From positions 1-43,300 of the forward strand of contig JAEYWK010000157.1 in NCBI GenBank assembly GCA_023431345.1: a stretch of DNA of 43,300 bases, read 5' to 3'. Positions 15,727 through 24,694 of this stretch are shown one piece after another. The notes below the pieces were generated by a model. That model saw only the letters and a list, made by a program, of their open reading frames with translations, had not been told where the DNA came from and made no database searches. Origin of the DNA: Pseudomonadota bacterium. Lineage in GTDB: Bacteria > Myxococcota_A > Polyangia > Polyangiales > Polyangiaceae. The translations under genes and the position numbers were made by a program. Position 1 is the stretch's first letter; each line of letters starts with the position of its first letter.

Positions 15727-17142
15727 ATGTCAGAGGCGACCGAATTTGACGCGATTGTTCTAGGTGGTGGCCCCGGCGGCTACGTTTGCGCGATCCGCCT
15801 GGCGCAGCTGGGCGTGAAGACGGCATGCATCGAAGAAGAAGAGTTCGGCGGCGTCTGTTTGAACTGGGGCTGTATTCCTTCGAAGGCGCTGATCGCCAAC
15901 GCCCACTTCGTCGAGAAGGCGAAGCACATCGCGGACCACGGCATCGCGGTTTCGGGCGTGTCGGTCGACGTCGGCAAGATGCAGGCGTGGAAGGCCGGCA
16001 TCATCAAGAAGCTGACCGGCGGCGTGCGCGGCCTGGTCAAATCCAACGGCGGAACGACCATCGACGGTCGCGGCAAGTTGGTCGCGAAAGACACGGTCGA
16101 GGTCACGCTCAAGGACGGCTCGAAGCAGCTGGTGAAGGCCAAGAAGGCGATCGTGATCGCGACCGGCTCGGCCACGATTCAGGTGCCTGGCTTCGAGTTC
16201 GACGGCAAGAAGATCATCGGCGCGCGTGAGGCGGTCAGCTTGCAGCAAATCCCGAAGCGCTTGGTCGTGATCGGCGGCGGCGTGATCGGCCTCGAGCTGG
16301 GCATGGTCTACCAGTCTTTCGGCTCGCAGCTCACGGTCGTCGAGATGACGAGCTCGCTGCTACCCGGCATCGATCCGGATTGCGTGAAGGTCGTCGAAAA
16401 GACGCTTACCAAGCGCGGCGCCACCATCTTGAAGGGCGCGCGCGCCGAGAAGTACGAGACCAACGCCGACGGCTCGGTGTCGGTGATCGTGAGCATCGAC
16501 GGCAAGACGCAGAAAGTCGAAGCCGACGTCGTGCTCGTGGCCGTGGGCATGAAGCCGCGCGGCAAAGGGCTCGGGCTCGAAGAGCTGGGCGTCAACGTCG
16601 ATCAGCGCGGCTTCGTGCCTACGAACGAGTTTTGCGAGACGAACGTCAAGGGTATCTACGCGATCGGTGACGTGAGCGGCGCCCCGATGCTGGCGCACAA
16701 GGCGAGCAAGGAGGGCGAGGTCGCGGCGGAGGTGATCGCCGGTCACCACGCCGGCAAAGACTGGGTCACGGTGCCGGGCATCGTGTTCACGGATCCGGAG
16801 ATCGCGACCGTCGGCATCACCGAGGCGCAAGCCAAGGAGCAGGGCCTGACGGCGAAGACCGGCAAGTTCCCGTTCGCGGTGCTCGGCCGCGCCATGAGCA
16901 TCGGCGAGACGGACGGCTTCGTGAAGGTCGTGACCGACACGAAGTCGGGCCGCGTGCTCGGCATCCACATCGTGGGGCCGAACGCCTCCGACCTGATCAG
17001 CGAAGGCGCGCTCGCGCTCGAGACCGTCGCTACCGCAGAAGATCTCGCGCTCACGATCCACCCGCACCCCACGCTCGGTGAGTCGCTCATGGAAGCCGCC
17101 GCGGCCTCCGTCGGCAAAGCGATTCACATGATGAATCGCTGA
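15727..17142 (+). CDS. lpdA: Dihydrolipoyl dehydrogenase (E3)
   Basis: The 471-residue product reoxidises the dihydrolipoyl arm of 2-oxoacid dehydrogenase or glycine cleavage complexes, passing electrons via FAD and a disulfide to NAD+. It shows the FAD motif GGGPGG (13-18), the redox disulfide GGVCLNWGCIPSKAL with Cys44 and Cys49, the NAD motif GGGVIGLELG, GIYAIGDV near 315 and the C-terminal HPHPTLGES with the catalytic His-Glu pair. The MSEATEFD start at 15727 matches the usual length; an in-frame ATG at 15709 would add six residues. It stands alone, not next to E1 or E2 genes. The lone E1 alpha at 5100 could be a partner, but this is inferred. Confidence 0.96.
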   Translation: MSEATEFDAIVLGGGPGGYVCAIRLAQLGVKTACIEEEEFGGVCLNWGCIPSKALIANAHFVEKAKHIADHGIAVSGVSVDVGKMQAWKAGIIKKLTGGVRGLVKSNGGTTIDGRGKLVAKDTVEVTLKDGSKQLVKAKKAIVIATGSATIQVPGFEFDGKKIIGAREAVSLQQIPKRLVVIGGGVIGLELGMVYQSFGSQLTVVEMTSSLLPGIDPDCVKVVEKTLTKRGATILKGARAEKYETNADGSVSVIVSIDGKTQKVEADVVLVAVGMKPRGKGLGLEELGVNVDQRGFVPTNEFCETNVKGIYAIGDVSGAPMLAHKASKEGEVAAEVIAGHHAGKDWVTVPGIVFTDPEIATVGITEAQAKEQGLTAKTGKFPFAVLGRAMSIGETDGFVKVVTDTKSGRVLGIHIVGPNASDLISEGALALETVATAEDLALTIHPHPTLGESLMEAAAASVGKAIHMMNR

Positions 17143-17186
17143 GCTGAGGGCCGCGGGGGGCGATCGCGCCTGCTGCTGCCTGCTCG

Positions 17187-17215
17187 GGACGGCGCCGAGA
17201 GCGAGCGTGCCGTCC
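17187..17215. terminator. Inverted repeat between convergent lpdA and ABC permease genes
   Basis: GGACGGC (17187-17193) pairs with GCCGTCC (17209-17215) around a 15-base spacer. It lies in the 88-base gap between the two convergent stops. A second overlapping repeat, GAGCGAG with CTCGCTC, lies beside it. There is no T-tract, so a bidirectional terminator is plausible but not proven. Confidence 0.4.
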
Positions 17216-17230
17216 ACGAGCTCTCGCTCG

Positions 17231-18277
17231 TCATTGCCAGCGGAAGACCTTGACCGCGACGCCGAAGCCGATGACCGACCATGCGAGCAGGACGCCGAGC
17301 TCGAAGGTGATTCCGGAGAGCCCCGCCGCCTCGTTGTAGACCCGGCGAAGCGCGTCGTTGGCGGCGGTGAGCGGCAGCAGCTTGATCGGGAGCTGCAGCC
17401 ACTCGGGGAAGCGCTCGTACGAGAAAAATGAGCCTGAGAGCAGCCACATCGGTAGCTGGACGAAGTTCATCCAGCCCCCGGCGACCTCGGTGCTCGACAG
17501 TCGCGCGCCGATCAAGAAGCCGATGGCGGCGAACGCGGCCGCGCCGAGCACCGACGCCACGAGCAAGCCGGGGAGGCTGCCTTGGATCTCGGTGCCGAAC
17601 GCCAGGCGTCCGAACCCGATCAGCACCGATAGCTCGAGCACCAAGAACATCGAGCGCGAGAAGAAGTAGCTCAGCAGAAAGTGGCTGCGCCGCATGGGCG
17701 TGACCGCATAGCGGCGGAGCAGCTTGCGCTTGCGCGCGAGCACCAGGTTGAAGCCGATGCCCCACATGCTGCTGCCCATCAGGTTCAAACCGATCAGGCC
17801 CGGGACCAAGAAATCGACGTAGCGCGAGCCCTTCTCGCTCACCTGTTGCTCGCTGATCGGGAGCGGATCGGTGCGACCGGCGGCTGCCTGCAGCACTTCG
17901 CTGGTGACGGCGCGCGCCAGCAGTCCTCTGTCTTGGGTCGAATCGAGCTTGAAAACCACGGGCATCGCCGGCTCCAGCTGGTCGACCACCAGATCGACCT
18001 TGGTGCGAGCCAGCGCGCGCTCCGCCTCGCTGCGCGGCAGCTCGGTGACGCTCAGACGCTCGGTCTTCGCGAGCGTGGCGCGGGTTTCGGCCGCCACGTC
18101 TCGCGTGACGGCGACGCGCGGCGGCTCGGGTGCCTTCGAGCGGAACGCCAGCCCGAGACCGATGGCCATCAGCAGCGGGAAACCGAAGACCCAGAACACG
18201 TAGCCGGGCTCGCGCACGAACTCGCGCAGACGGGCCTTGAGAAGCTCGCTCAGTGGGCTCGGGGTTTGGTCGCTCAC
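17231..18277 (-). CDS. ABC-2 type exporter permease, DrrB-like
   Basis: The 348-residue product begins with a cytoplasmic segment and a first transmembrane helix at about 25-45 (VFWVFGFPLLMAIGLGLAF). A large extracytoplasmic loop follows (about 46-155), then five hydrophobic helices in the C-terminal half, including LIGLNLMGSSMWGIGFNLV and the late GGWMNFVQLPMWLLSGSFF. This is the ABC-2 layout with an N-terminal extracytoplasmic loop. The GTG start at 18277 has a GGAGG ribosome-binding site (GGAGGCGTCGTG) and overlaps the ATPase stop as GTGA (18274-18277). With the ATPase it forms an exporter for a drug, lipid or polyketide-like substrate; which one is unknown. Confidence 0.9.
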   Translation of the reverse strand: MSDQTPSPLSELLKARLREFVREPGYVFWVFGFPLLMAIGLGLAFRSKAPEPPRVAVTRDVAAETRATLAKTERLSVTELPRSEAERALARTKVDLVVDQLEPAMPVVFKLDSTQDRGLLARAVTSEVLQAAAGRTDPLPISEQQVSEKGSRYVDFLVPGLIGLNLMGSSMWGIGFNLVLARKRKLLRRYAVTPMRRSHFLLSYFFSRSMFLVLELSVLIGFGRLAFGTEIQGSLPGLLVASVLGAAAFAAIGFLIGARLSSTEVAGGWMNFVQLPMWLLSGSFFSYERFPEWLQLPIKLLPLTAANDALRRVYNEAAGLSGITFELGVLLAWSVIGFGVAVKVFRWQ

Positions 18278-19236
18278 GACGCCTCCTTTTCGGCGTCGCC
18301 ATTTGCGGGTGCGTCCGGGGTCAGGGCACGGCCGGTCAAGCTGAGGAAGACGTCGTCGAGCGTCGCCTGGTGAGTGCTGAGGCCGATGGGCGTGACGTCT
18401 TGGCGCTCGAGCTCGGCGAGCACGGCCGAAAGCGCGCTCAGGCTGCGGGCGACGCGGAGCCGGTAACGTTGCCCCCGGTGATCGACGGCTTCGACCGCAG
18501 GCAGCGCCGACATCGCCGCCGCATCGAGGGGTTGCTTGGTCTCGAACTCCACGAACTGGACGAGGCCCAGGCCGTCCACCAGCGAGCGCGGCGTACCGAG
18601 CGCGATGATCTTGCCATGATCCATCACCGCGATCCGGTCGCAGAGGGCGGCCGCCTCTTCCATGTAGTGAGTAGTGATGAGGACACTGCGGCCACGGCGC
18701 TGGAAACCCTGCACGATCGCCCACAGCTGCTGGCGAGCGCGCGGGTCCAGCCCCGTCGTCGGCTCATCCAAGAACAGCAGCTCCGGATCGCCGGCGAGGG
18801 CGGTGCCGAGGGCGACGCGCTGCTTCTGACCGCCAGACAGCTTGTAGTATTGCTGCTCGCGCTCGGCTTGCAGGTCGAGATCTCGGACCAAATCGTCGAC
18901 GCCGCGCCCTTGCCGATAGAACGAGCGGAAGAGCCGTAGCACCTCCTCGACCGTCAGCTTGTCGGCGAGCTGCGTCTCTTGCAGCTGCACGCCGAGCCGC
19001 TCTTGGAGCCCGTGGTTCTGGCCGCTGCCCCACGCCACGCCGAACAGCTCGACGCTGCCGGAATCGGGGCGAGTCAAGCCCTCCAGCATTTCGACGGTGG
19101 TGGTCTTGCCGGCGCCGTTCGGGCCGAGCAGACCGAAGCATTCGCCCACCTCGACGGTGAGGTCGATGCCCGCGACCGCGATCTTCTCGCCGAAGCGCTT
19201 GACGAGAGACTGGCAGCGGATGGCCGGTGCGCCCAT
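18274..19236 (-). CDS. ABC transporter ATPase, DrrA-like
   Basis: The 320-residue product powers the exporter with the permease encoded next. It shows Walker A GPNGAGKTT (about 38-46), a Q-loop, the signature LSGGQKQR (about 134-141), Walker B LLFLDEPTTGLD (about 153-164) and the switch His in TTHYMEEA. The C-terminal extra domain (about 230-310) contains LDDVFLSLTGR, the mark of the DrrA/NodI-type exporter ATPases. The stop overlaps the permease start as GTGA. There is no linked biosynthetic gene to suggest a substrate. Confidence 0.95.
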   Translation of the reverse strand: MGAPAIRCQSLVKRFGEKIAVAGIDLTVEVGECFGLLGPNGAGKTTTVEMLEGLTRPDSGSVELFGVAWGSGQNHGLQERLGVQLQETQLADKLTVEEVLRLFRSFYRQGRGVDDLVRDLDLQAEREQQYYKLSGGQKQRVALGTALAGDPELLFLDEPTTGLDPRARQQLWAIVQGFQRRGRSVLITTHYMEEAAALCDRIAVMDHGKIIALGTPRSLVDGLGLVQFVEFETKQPLDAAAMSALPAVEAVDHRGQRYRLRVARSLSALSAVLAELERQDVTPIGLSTHQATLDDVFLSLTGRALTPDAPANGDAEKEAS

Positions 19237-19373
19237 GGGGCGCCGAGCCTAGTCGAGCGCGTGCGCTCGGCGGGCAACAATCGCGGCAGATGCCAGGCTG
19301 AGGAGATGTCAGCGGGGCGCGCCGCGGGGGCTGGACCTTTCCGCGGCCCGTGACCCGTGGCAGCTTTCCGAGC

Positions 19374-20105
19374 ATGGGCATTTTCGACCGCATGGGCAAG
19401 GTGATCTCCTCCAACTTCAACGCCCTCGTGGATGGCCTCCAGGACCCGCGGAAGTCGGTGGCGCAGACGCTGCTGGAAATGCACGAGCAGATTCGAGCTG
19501 CACGGCGCGAGGTCGTGAGCGCGGTGGCGGCGGAAAAGCAGCTGCGGGGGAAGCTCGATGAGCTCGAAGCGCAGGCGCAGAAGTGGGCGAGCCGCGCCGA
19601 GCTCGCGGTCAAGAGCGGCGACGACGAGCTGGCTCGGGAGGCGCTCATGCAGAAGAAGCGCGTGACGGCAGAGCGAGACCGCGCCGAGGCCCTCCGCGGC
19701 CAGCAGCGGGCGGCGGCGCACGAGATGAAGGCAGAGCTCGAGCGCATGGAGCAGAAGGTCACCGAGCTCGAGCACAAGAAGAGCACGCTCGTCGCGCAAG
19801 CGGCGCAGGCCAAGGCGGGCGGCAGCGCCGACGGGCTCGGCGCACCACGGGTCGGCGGGCAAGCCTTCGCCGAGTTCCGCCGGATGGAAGATCAGATCGA
19901 AGCCGTAGAGACGACGGTGCAGGCGCAGCGTGAGCTCGACGGCGTGCTGAACGCTCCCGGCCCCGGCGGCATGACGCGCGACGAGGTGGAAGCCAAATTT
20001 CGGGCGCTCGAGGCGGGAGTCGGGCCGGTCGCGGAGAAGCTCAAGCACTCTGAGGTCGACGACGAGCTGCAGGCGATCAAGAAGCGTGTGCGCGTCGACG
20101 GCTGA
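19374..20105 (+). CDS. PspA/IM30-family membrane-stress protein
   Basis: The 243-residue product is a long coiled coil of the PspA/Vipp1 (ESCRT-III-like) family. MGIFDRMGKVISSNFNALVD gives the amphipathic N-terminal membrane helix, and DPRKSVAQTLLEMHEQIR begins the coiled coil, which runs to about residue 145. A short Gly-rich break and a last helical part (FRRMEDQIEAVE to the end) follow. Such proteins bind the inner membrane and maintain its integrity under stress. I chose ATG 19374 because it starts exactly at the family's N-terminus; the GTG at 19350 adds eight residues. No pspB, pspC or pspF is adjacent. It is divergent from the ABC exporter and convergent with sctU, 12 bases apart. Confidence 0.92.
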   Translation: MGIFDRMGKVISSNFNALVDGLQDPRKSVAQTLLEMHEQIRAARREVVSAVAAEKQLRGKLDELEAQAQKWASRAELAVKSGDDELAREALMQKKRVTAERDRAEALRGQQRAAAHEMKAELERMEQKVTELEHKKSTLVAQAAQAKAGGSADGLGAPRVGGQAFAEFRRMEDQIEAVETTVQAQRELDGVLNAPGPGGMTRDEVEAKFRALEAGVGPVAEKLKHSEVDDELQAIKKRVRVDG

Positions 20106-20117
20106 GCGCGCCGAACG

Positions 20118-21134
20118 TCACGCGCCCGCGGGAGGAGGGACGAGCAGCTCGCGCAGCACCTCCGCCACCGCCTCGTAGAGCGCTTCCGGGATCTGTTCGC
20201 CGAGCGCGAGCTCGCGCAGCGCGTGGGCGACGGGGACGTCGCGCACGACCGGCACGTTGTAAGCGTGCGCGGCTTCGATCAGGCGCTGGGCCAAGTCTCC
20301 CTCGCCGTGGGCGATGACGGTCGGCGCGTCGTCTTCTTCGGCTTGATAACGGAGGGCAGTAGCGAGATGGGTCGGGTTCACGATGAGCACCGTGGCGTTC
20401 TTCACGGCCGCGATCATCGATCCGGCCAGGGCTTCTTGATGGGCGCGGCGACGAGCCGCTTTGATCTCTGGGTCCCCCTCGGACTCGCGGTGCTCGCGCT
20501 TCACTTCGTCTTTCGACATACGGTGGCGCTGCAGCCAGGCACGACGCACGAAGAAATAGTCGACCGCGCCCAGCAGGAGCCCGAGCACGGCCGCGCCCCA
20601 CAGCAGCCGTCGCCCGAGCAGCCAGGCGGTGCTGGCGACGGCCTCGCCGCGACCGGCCGTGGCCGCGACGTCGCCCGCGTGATCGCGCAAGACTCCCCAC
20701 GACAGCCAGCCCACGGCGAGCGCGGCGATGAGTGAGCGCAAGAGCGAGAACACTCGCTCGAGCGTGAACAAACCCTTGAGACCGTTGAACGGATCGACGC
20801 GGGCGAGATCCGGAGCGAAGCGGGACGGGGTGAAGGCCCCGCCCGTTTGAAGGAAGCCGAGCAGCGCGGAGACCAGCGCGGAGGCTCCAAGCACCGGCGC
20901 GCTCAGGAGCAGCCACATCCAGGCCGCGCCCATCGCGCTCCCCTCACCGGTCCGGATGGCTTCGCGCAGGGCCCCTCCCGCTGCGGCGGTGAGGGCGACG
21001 AACAGCGCGGGCAAGAGCGCGACGACGACGAGGAACCCCACCCCCTGGCCCAAGCTGACGGAGACCGCGCTGTCGCCAGTTTCTCGCGCCTTTTTGAGGC
21101 GCCGGGGAGTGGGGTCTTCGGTCTTGTCCGACAT
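20118..21134 (-). CDS. SctU/FlhB-type export-gate autoprotease
   Basis: The 338-residue product starts MSDKTEDPTPRRLKKARE, the standard start of FlhB/SctU (YscU, HrcU) proteins. Hydrophobic helices lie at about 31-50, 70-96, 125-148 and 165-198. The cytoplasmic domain follows, with the linker MSKDEVKREHRE and the autocleavage motif NPTH at 253-256 (IVNPTHLATALRY). Cleavage after Asn switches type III export from early to late substrates. Here the gene is alone: no SctV, SctR, SctS, SctT or flagellar gene lies within the window. It follows an M48 protease gene by 81 bases on the same strand. It may serve a system encoded elsewhere or be a remnant. Confidence 0.92.
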   Translation of the reverse strand: MSDKTEDPTPRRLKKARETGDSAVSVSLGQGVGFLVVVALLPALFVALTAAAGGALREAIRTGEGSAMGAAWMWLLLSAPVLGASALVSALLGFLQTGGAFTPSRFAPDLARVDPFNGLKGLFTLERVFSLLRSLIAALAVGWLSWGVLRDHAGDVAATAGRGEAVASTAWLLGRRLLWGAAVLGLLLGAVDYFFVRRAWLQRHRMSKDEVKREHRESEGDPEIKAARRRAHQEALAGSMIAAVKNATVLIVNPTHLATALRYQAEEDDAPTVIAHGEGDLAQRLIEAAHAYNVPVVRDVPVAHALRELALGEQIPEALYEAVAEVLRELLVPPPAGA

Positions 21135-21215
21135 GGGGCAAAAGAGCGCACCGCGAGGTTGCGCGGCGCAGACGATTCACGGAGGGAGGTCAAGCGCGGA
21201 GGCGGCCCTCGGGCG

Positions 21216-22265
21216 CTAGAACAGTATCGGCAAGCCGGCGCCGCCAGTTGCGCGCCAAGTGGCGGCGGTTTGCTGAATGACCGGCGTGCGGAGCTGGGGC
21301 GGGGGGTGGCTGCGCTCGAACCCGAACAGGATGTCGGCGGGCGTCAGCTGGTCGATCCCGGAGAAGAACTGCATCGTGAGCAGCGCGCCACCCTCGGTGA
21401 GCTTGTAGTCGCTCCGGCGAGCGCCCATGGTCAAGGTGTTGTTGATACCCACGACGTCGGCGGCCAGCTCATTGGGCTGGTTGAACGCCGGCACGGCGCT
21501 CGACAGCACCGCGCCCACCTCCGCCAGCGTGAGCCCGCCGGCGGCCGTGCACGGCAGATGCCCGAGGTAGTGGTGCCCCAGCTCGTGACCCATCACGAAC
21601 GCGATTTGCTCGTCGAGCAGCTGATATTGCCGGGTGATCTTGCGGCCATCGAGATCGAAGCGCGGGTCCGCGAAGCCCGCGGGAACCTCGGGTAACGGTT
21701 GCTTGGGCTTGGCGCCTCGCGCGATGACGCCGATGTATTCGCCTACCTTGTTGGTGCCGGCGAGCTCGTCGTACGCTCTGAAGCGCGCGAGCTGCGATTG
21801 GATTTGGAGCAGGCCGTCGGTGATGGCCATCGCCGAGCGCGAGCCGCTGCACGACGCGAACGCGTTGACCTCGCCCAGCGTCGAGTCGACGACGAGCGGG
21901 ATGCCGCGGACGCGCGCCTGCTGGGCCGCCGGCAGCGCCGCCACCAGCTCAGCGAGGATCTGCTCGGCGCGCCGACGCAGGAACGCGATGTCGTGGACAA
22001 TCACCGGATCGCTCGGGCTGCCGGCGGGCGCAGCGACCGCGGGGCTCGTCGGCGCAGGCAGCGCCGGACCGGTCGCGGGAGGCGCTGGCGTCGCGCCCGG
22101 CCCGCCTGCGGGCGCTGCCGGACCGATGACGACGGGTTGGCCGTCGGGGCCATAGTGGTAAACGGGAGCGCGCGCGATCGGGCGCTCGGCGCATGCGACA
22201 CTTAGCCCCAGCGCGACGAGAGAGGTGGTCGCCGAAAAGGCGCGGCCGGACCGAGACCCAAACAT
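21216..22265 (-). CDS. M48-family metalloprotease lipoprotein
   Basis: The 349-residue product has a signal with lipobox LSVAC (Cys25), a Pro/Ala-rich linker (about 47-85) and a peptidase M48 domain. Zinc ligands are the HELGH motif at 227-231 and Glu266 in ELAAD. Homologues such as BepA and LoiP act in the periplasm on outer-membrane assembly and quality control. I use the ATG at 22265; a GTG immediately before it would add one residue. It is divergent from the PLD gene and upstream of sctU on the same strand. Its substrate is not known. Confidence 0.88.
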   Translation of the reverse strand: MFGSRSGRAFSATTSLVALGLSVACAERPIARAPVYHYGPDGQPVVIGPAAPAGGPGATPAPPATGPALPAPTSPAVAAPAGSPSDPVIVHDIAFLRRRAEQILAELVAALPAAQQARVRGIPLVVDSTLGEVNAFASCSGSRSAMAITDGLLQIQSQLARFRAYDELAGTNKVGEYIGVIARGAKPKQPLPEVPAGFADPRFDLDGRKITRQYQLLDEQIAFVMGHELGHHYLGHLPCTAAGGLTLAEVGAVLSSAVPAFNQPNELAADVVGINNTLTMGARRSDYKLTEGGALLTMQFFSGIDQLTPADILFGFERSHPPPQLRTPVIQQTAATWRATGGAGLPILF

Positions 22266-22337
22266 CACGCAAACATAGCGCTCATTGGGGGCCGCTTGCC
22301 ATGCCGGCCCATTGCCCCCATCTTCTCAGCCCAGCTG

Positions 22338-23501
22338 ATGGCGAAGCAGCGTGTTCCGCTCCGATTTCGCGAAGTTCGCGGCCGCTTCGTCCCCGGCAAT
22401 TCCGTGCGGCTACTGCGCGACGGGCGGGAAGCCTTCCCCGCCATGCTCGAAGCCATCGGACAGGCCGAGCGCCAGGTGCTCCTGGAAATGTATTGGTTCG
22501 ACTCCGACGTGATCGGTCGCCGCTTCGCCGACGCGCTGAAGCAAGCAGCCGCTCGCGGGGTCGAGGTCGCGATCATTTACGACTCGGTCGGGTCCATCAC
22601 GTCCGACCGGGGCATGTTCGCGGAGCTGGAGGCCGAAGGCGCGCAGGTCCTCGAGTTCAACCCGGTGGCGCCATGGCGGGGCCGCTTCCGCATGTCCGGT
22701 CTGTCACGCCGCGATCACCGAAAGATCTTGGTCGTCGACGGGAACGTCGGCTTCACCGGCGGCATCAACCTCGCCAATCAATGGGCGCCGCAAGAAGAGG
22801 GCGGCGGAGGCTGGCGCGACGACATGATCCGCATCGCCGGGCCCGCCGTGAATGGTCTCACTCATTGCTTTCACCGGGTTTGGCGGCGCAAGGCGATGCC
22901 CCCGATCCAACACCTGCACGGCCATGAGCCAGCCGCCCTGCCGGGTGAGCGCCTGGTGCCGGTGCGCGTGCTCGGTCAGCGCTATTTCCGCCACCGACAC
23001 GAGATCGCGCACGACTACGCGACGCGCCTGTACTCCGCGAAGAAGAGCGCCTACATCTCCAACTCCTACTTCGTGCCCGACGGCTCGATCCGTCGCGCGC
23101 TCGTGCGCGCCGCGAAGCGGGGCGTCGACGTGCGCGTGATCGTGCCCGCGCACAGCGACGTCGAGGCCGTCAAATTCGCGGGGCGCGCGCAGTACGAGCG
23201 GCTGCTCGACGCGGGCGTGCGCATCTACGAGTGGCAAGACGGCATGTTCCACGCGAAGACGGCGGTGATCGACGGCGAGTGGTGTACGACGGGCACGTTC
23301 AACTTCGATTACATGTCGCTACGCTACAACCTGGAGGTCAACGCCAGCGTGCTCGACGCGCAGGTCTCGAGTCAGGTCGAGCAGACGTTTCACGAAGACC
23401 TGAAGGGCACGCGTGAAATTTTGGCCGCGGAGCTGCGCTTCCGCTCCGCGTGGGATCGCCTGCTGGAAGGCGGCTTCTATCGCCTGCGGAAGTTCCTGTG
23501 A
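22338..23501 (+). CDS. Phospholipase D-family cardiolipin synthase-like enzyme
   Basis: The 387-residue product has two HKD motifs: HRKILVVDG with His127, Lys129 and Asp134, and HAKTAVIDG with His305, Lys307 and Asp312. LLEMYWFDSDVIGRRFADAL and FTGGINLANQW are typical of ClsB/ClsC-type synthases, which join two phospholipids into cardiolipin. It has no N-terminal membrane helices, unlike ClsA, which suits ClsB. I chose the ATG at 22338 because the fold begins soon after; the longer frame starting at a TTG at 22296 overlaps the divergent promoter. The stop overlaps the start of the next gene as GTGA. The exact lipid is inferred from the family only. Confidence 0.9.
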   Translation: MAKQRVPLRFREVRGRFVPGNSVRLLRDGREAFPAMLEAIGQAERQVLLEMYWFDSDVIGRRFADALKQAAARGVEVAIIYDSVGSITSDRGMFAELEAEGAQVLEFNPVAPWRGRFRMSGLSRRDHRKILVVDGNVGFTGGINLANQWAPQEEGGGGWRDDMIRIAGPAVNGLTHCFHRVWRRKAMPPIQHLHGHEPAALPGERLVPVRVLGQRYFRHRHEIAHDYATRLYSAKKSAYISNSYFVPDGSIRRALVRAAKRGVDVRVIVPAHSDVEAVKFAGRAQYERLLDAGVRIYEWQDGMFHAKTAVIDGEWCTTGTFNFDYMSLRYNLEVNASVLDAQVSSQVEQTFHEDLKGTREILAAELRFRSAWDRLLEGGFYRLRKFL

Positions 23502-24694
23502 GCGAAGGCCTCGAGCTGCGTACGCATGGCTCGATGCGCGAGCTCGGCCAAGCCACCTACGAGGCGCTGCTGCCGCCAGGGCGACCGCCGTTCATGTCTT
23601 TCGCGTGGCTCGATGCGCTCGAGCGCACCGGCTGCGTCGGCGAAGAGAAGGGCTGGATTCCGCAGCACATCAGCTTGCACGAGCACGGTGAGTGCGTGGC
23701 CGCCGCTCCCGCGTACGTGAAGACCAACAGTGAGGGAGAGTTCGTCTTCGACTACTCGTGGGCTCGCCACTCCGAGGGCGCGCTCGGCGTCCCGTACTAC
23801 CCGAAGCTGGTGCTGGCGGTGCCTTTCACGCCCGCGACGGGCCCGCGGGTGCTCGTGCGCGAAGGCGCCGATCGGCGCCGCGTGATGCGCCTGTTCTCGC
23901 GGGCGTTGAGCGAGCTGACGCGAGCGATGTCGGTGTCGAGCGCTCACGTGCTGTTCCCCACCGAAGCGGAGAGCGCCGAGCTCACCGAGAGCGGCTTCGC
24001 CGAACGACGCGGGGTGCAGTTTCACTGGGAAAACCCCGGCTACCAGAGCTTCGACGACTTCCTTTTGCGCATGACCAGCAAGCGCAGGAACCAGGTCAGG
24101 CGCGAGCGGCGCGAGATGCGTGACCGCGGGGTCGAGATTCGCGCGCTCTCGGGGCGCGAGCTCACCCCGGAGCTAGTGGACTTCGTGTTCGACTTCTATT
24201 TGAGCACGGTCGAGAAATTCGCTTGGGGCAGGCAGTACTTGTGCCGCGAGCTGTTCGAGGAGGTCGCCCGGACGATGCCCGACGAGCTGCACGTCGTCGT
24301 GGCTCGCCAAGGCCGTCGCCTCGTCGGCGGCGCTTTCAACTTTCTCGGTCGCGATGCGCTGTACGGGCGCTACTGGGGAGCCACGCACGAGGTGCCCTTC
24401 TTGCACTTCAACGTCTGCTTCTACTACGGCATCGAAGAGTGCATCGCTCGCGGCCTGCAGAAGTTCGAGCCGGGGGCGGGCGGCGAGCACAAGGTCGCGC
24501 GTGGCTTCGAGCCCACCGTGACCTTCAGCGCTCATCACTTGCGGCACCCGGAGCTCGACCGGGCCGTGCGTGACTACCTGCGTCGAGAGCGCGAGGCCGT
24601 CGATCTCCACGTGGCCGAGGCGCGAGCCGACGGCGTGCTCAAGCCGTTCGACCACGAGCGCCCCATCATCGAGGCGCCTCCGTCGACCAAATGA
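23498..24694 (+). CDS. COG3146/DUF482-type FemAB-like acyltransferase
   Basis: The 398-residue product fits the COG3146 (DUF482) family: an N-terminal PPFMSFAWLDALERTGCVG, then GWIPQHISLHEHGE, FVFDYSWA, PYYPKLVLAVPFTPATGPR and the conserved EPGAGGEHKVARGFEPT near 345. The fold is that of the GNAT/FemAB acyltransferases; members have been called peptidoglycan-related N-acyltransferases, but the acceptor is not firmly known. It starts at a GTG overlapping the PLD stop (23498-23501). Coupling to a cardiolipin-synthase-like gene suggests an envelope lipid or peptidoglycan role. Its last 29 bases overlap the 3' end of the opposing barrel-like gene. Confidence 0.85.
   Translation: MSEGLELRTHGSMRELGQATYEALLPPGRPPFMSFAWLDALERTGCVGEEKGWIPQHISLHEHGECVAAAPAYVKTNSEGEFVFDYSWARHSEGALGVPYYPKLVLAVPFTPATGPRVLVREGADRRRVMRLFSRALSELTRAMSVSSAHVLFPTEAESAELTESGFAERRGVQFHWENPGYQSFDDFLLRMTSKRRNQVRRERREMRDRGVEIRALSGRELTPELVDFVFDFYLSTVEKFAWGRQYLCRELFEEVARTMPDELHVVVARQGRRLVGGAFNFLGRDALYGRYWGATHEVPFLHFNVCFYYGIEECIARGLQKFEPGAGGEHKVARGFEPTVTFSAHHLRHPELDRAVRDYLRREREAVDLHVAEARADGVLKPFDHERPIIEAPPSTK

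Noticed and set aside
19350..19373. Sigma-54 promoter before pspA (TGGCAGCTTTCC)
   Set aside because: The -12 element is not a proper TTGCW, spacing is poor and it overlaps the start codon region. No PspF-type activator is adjacent.
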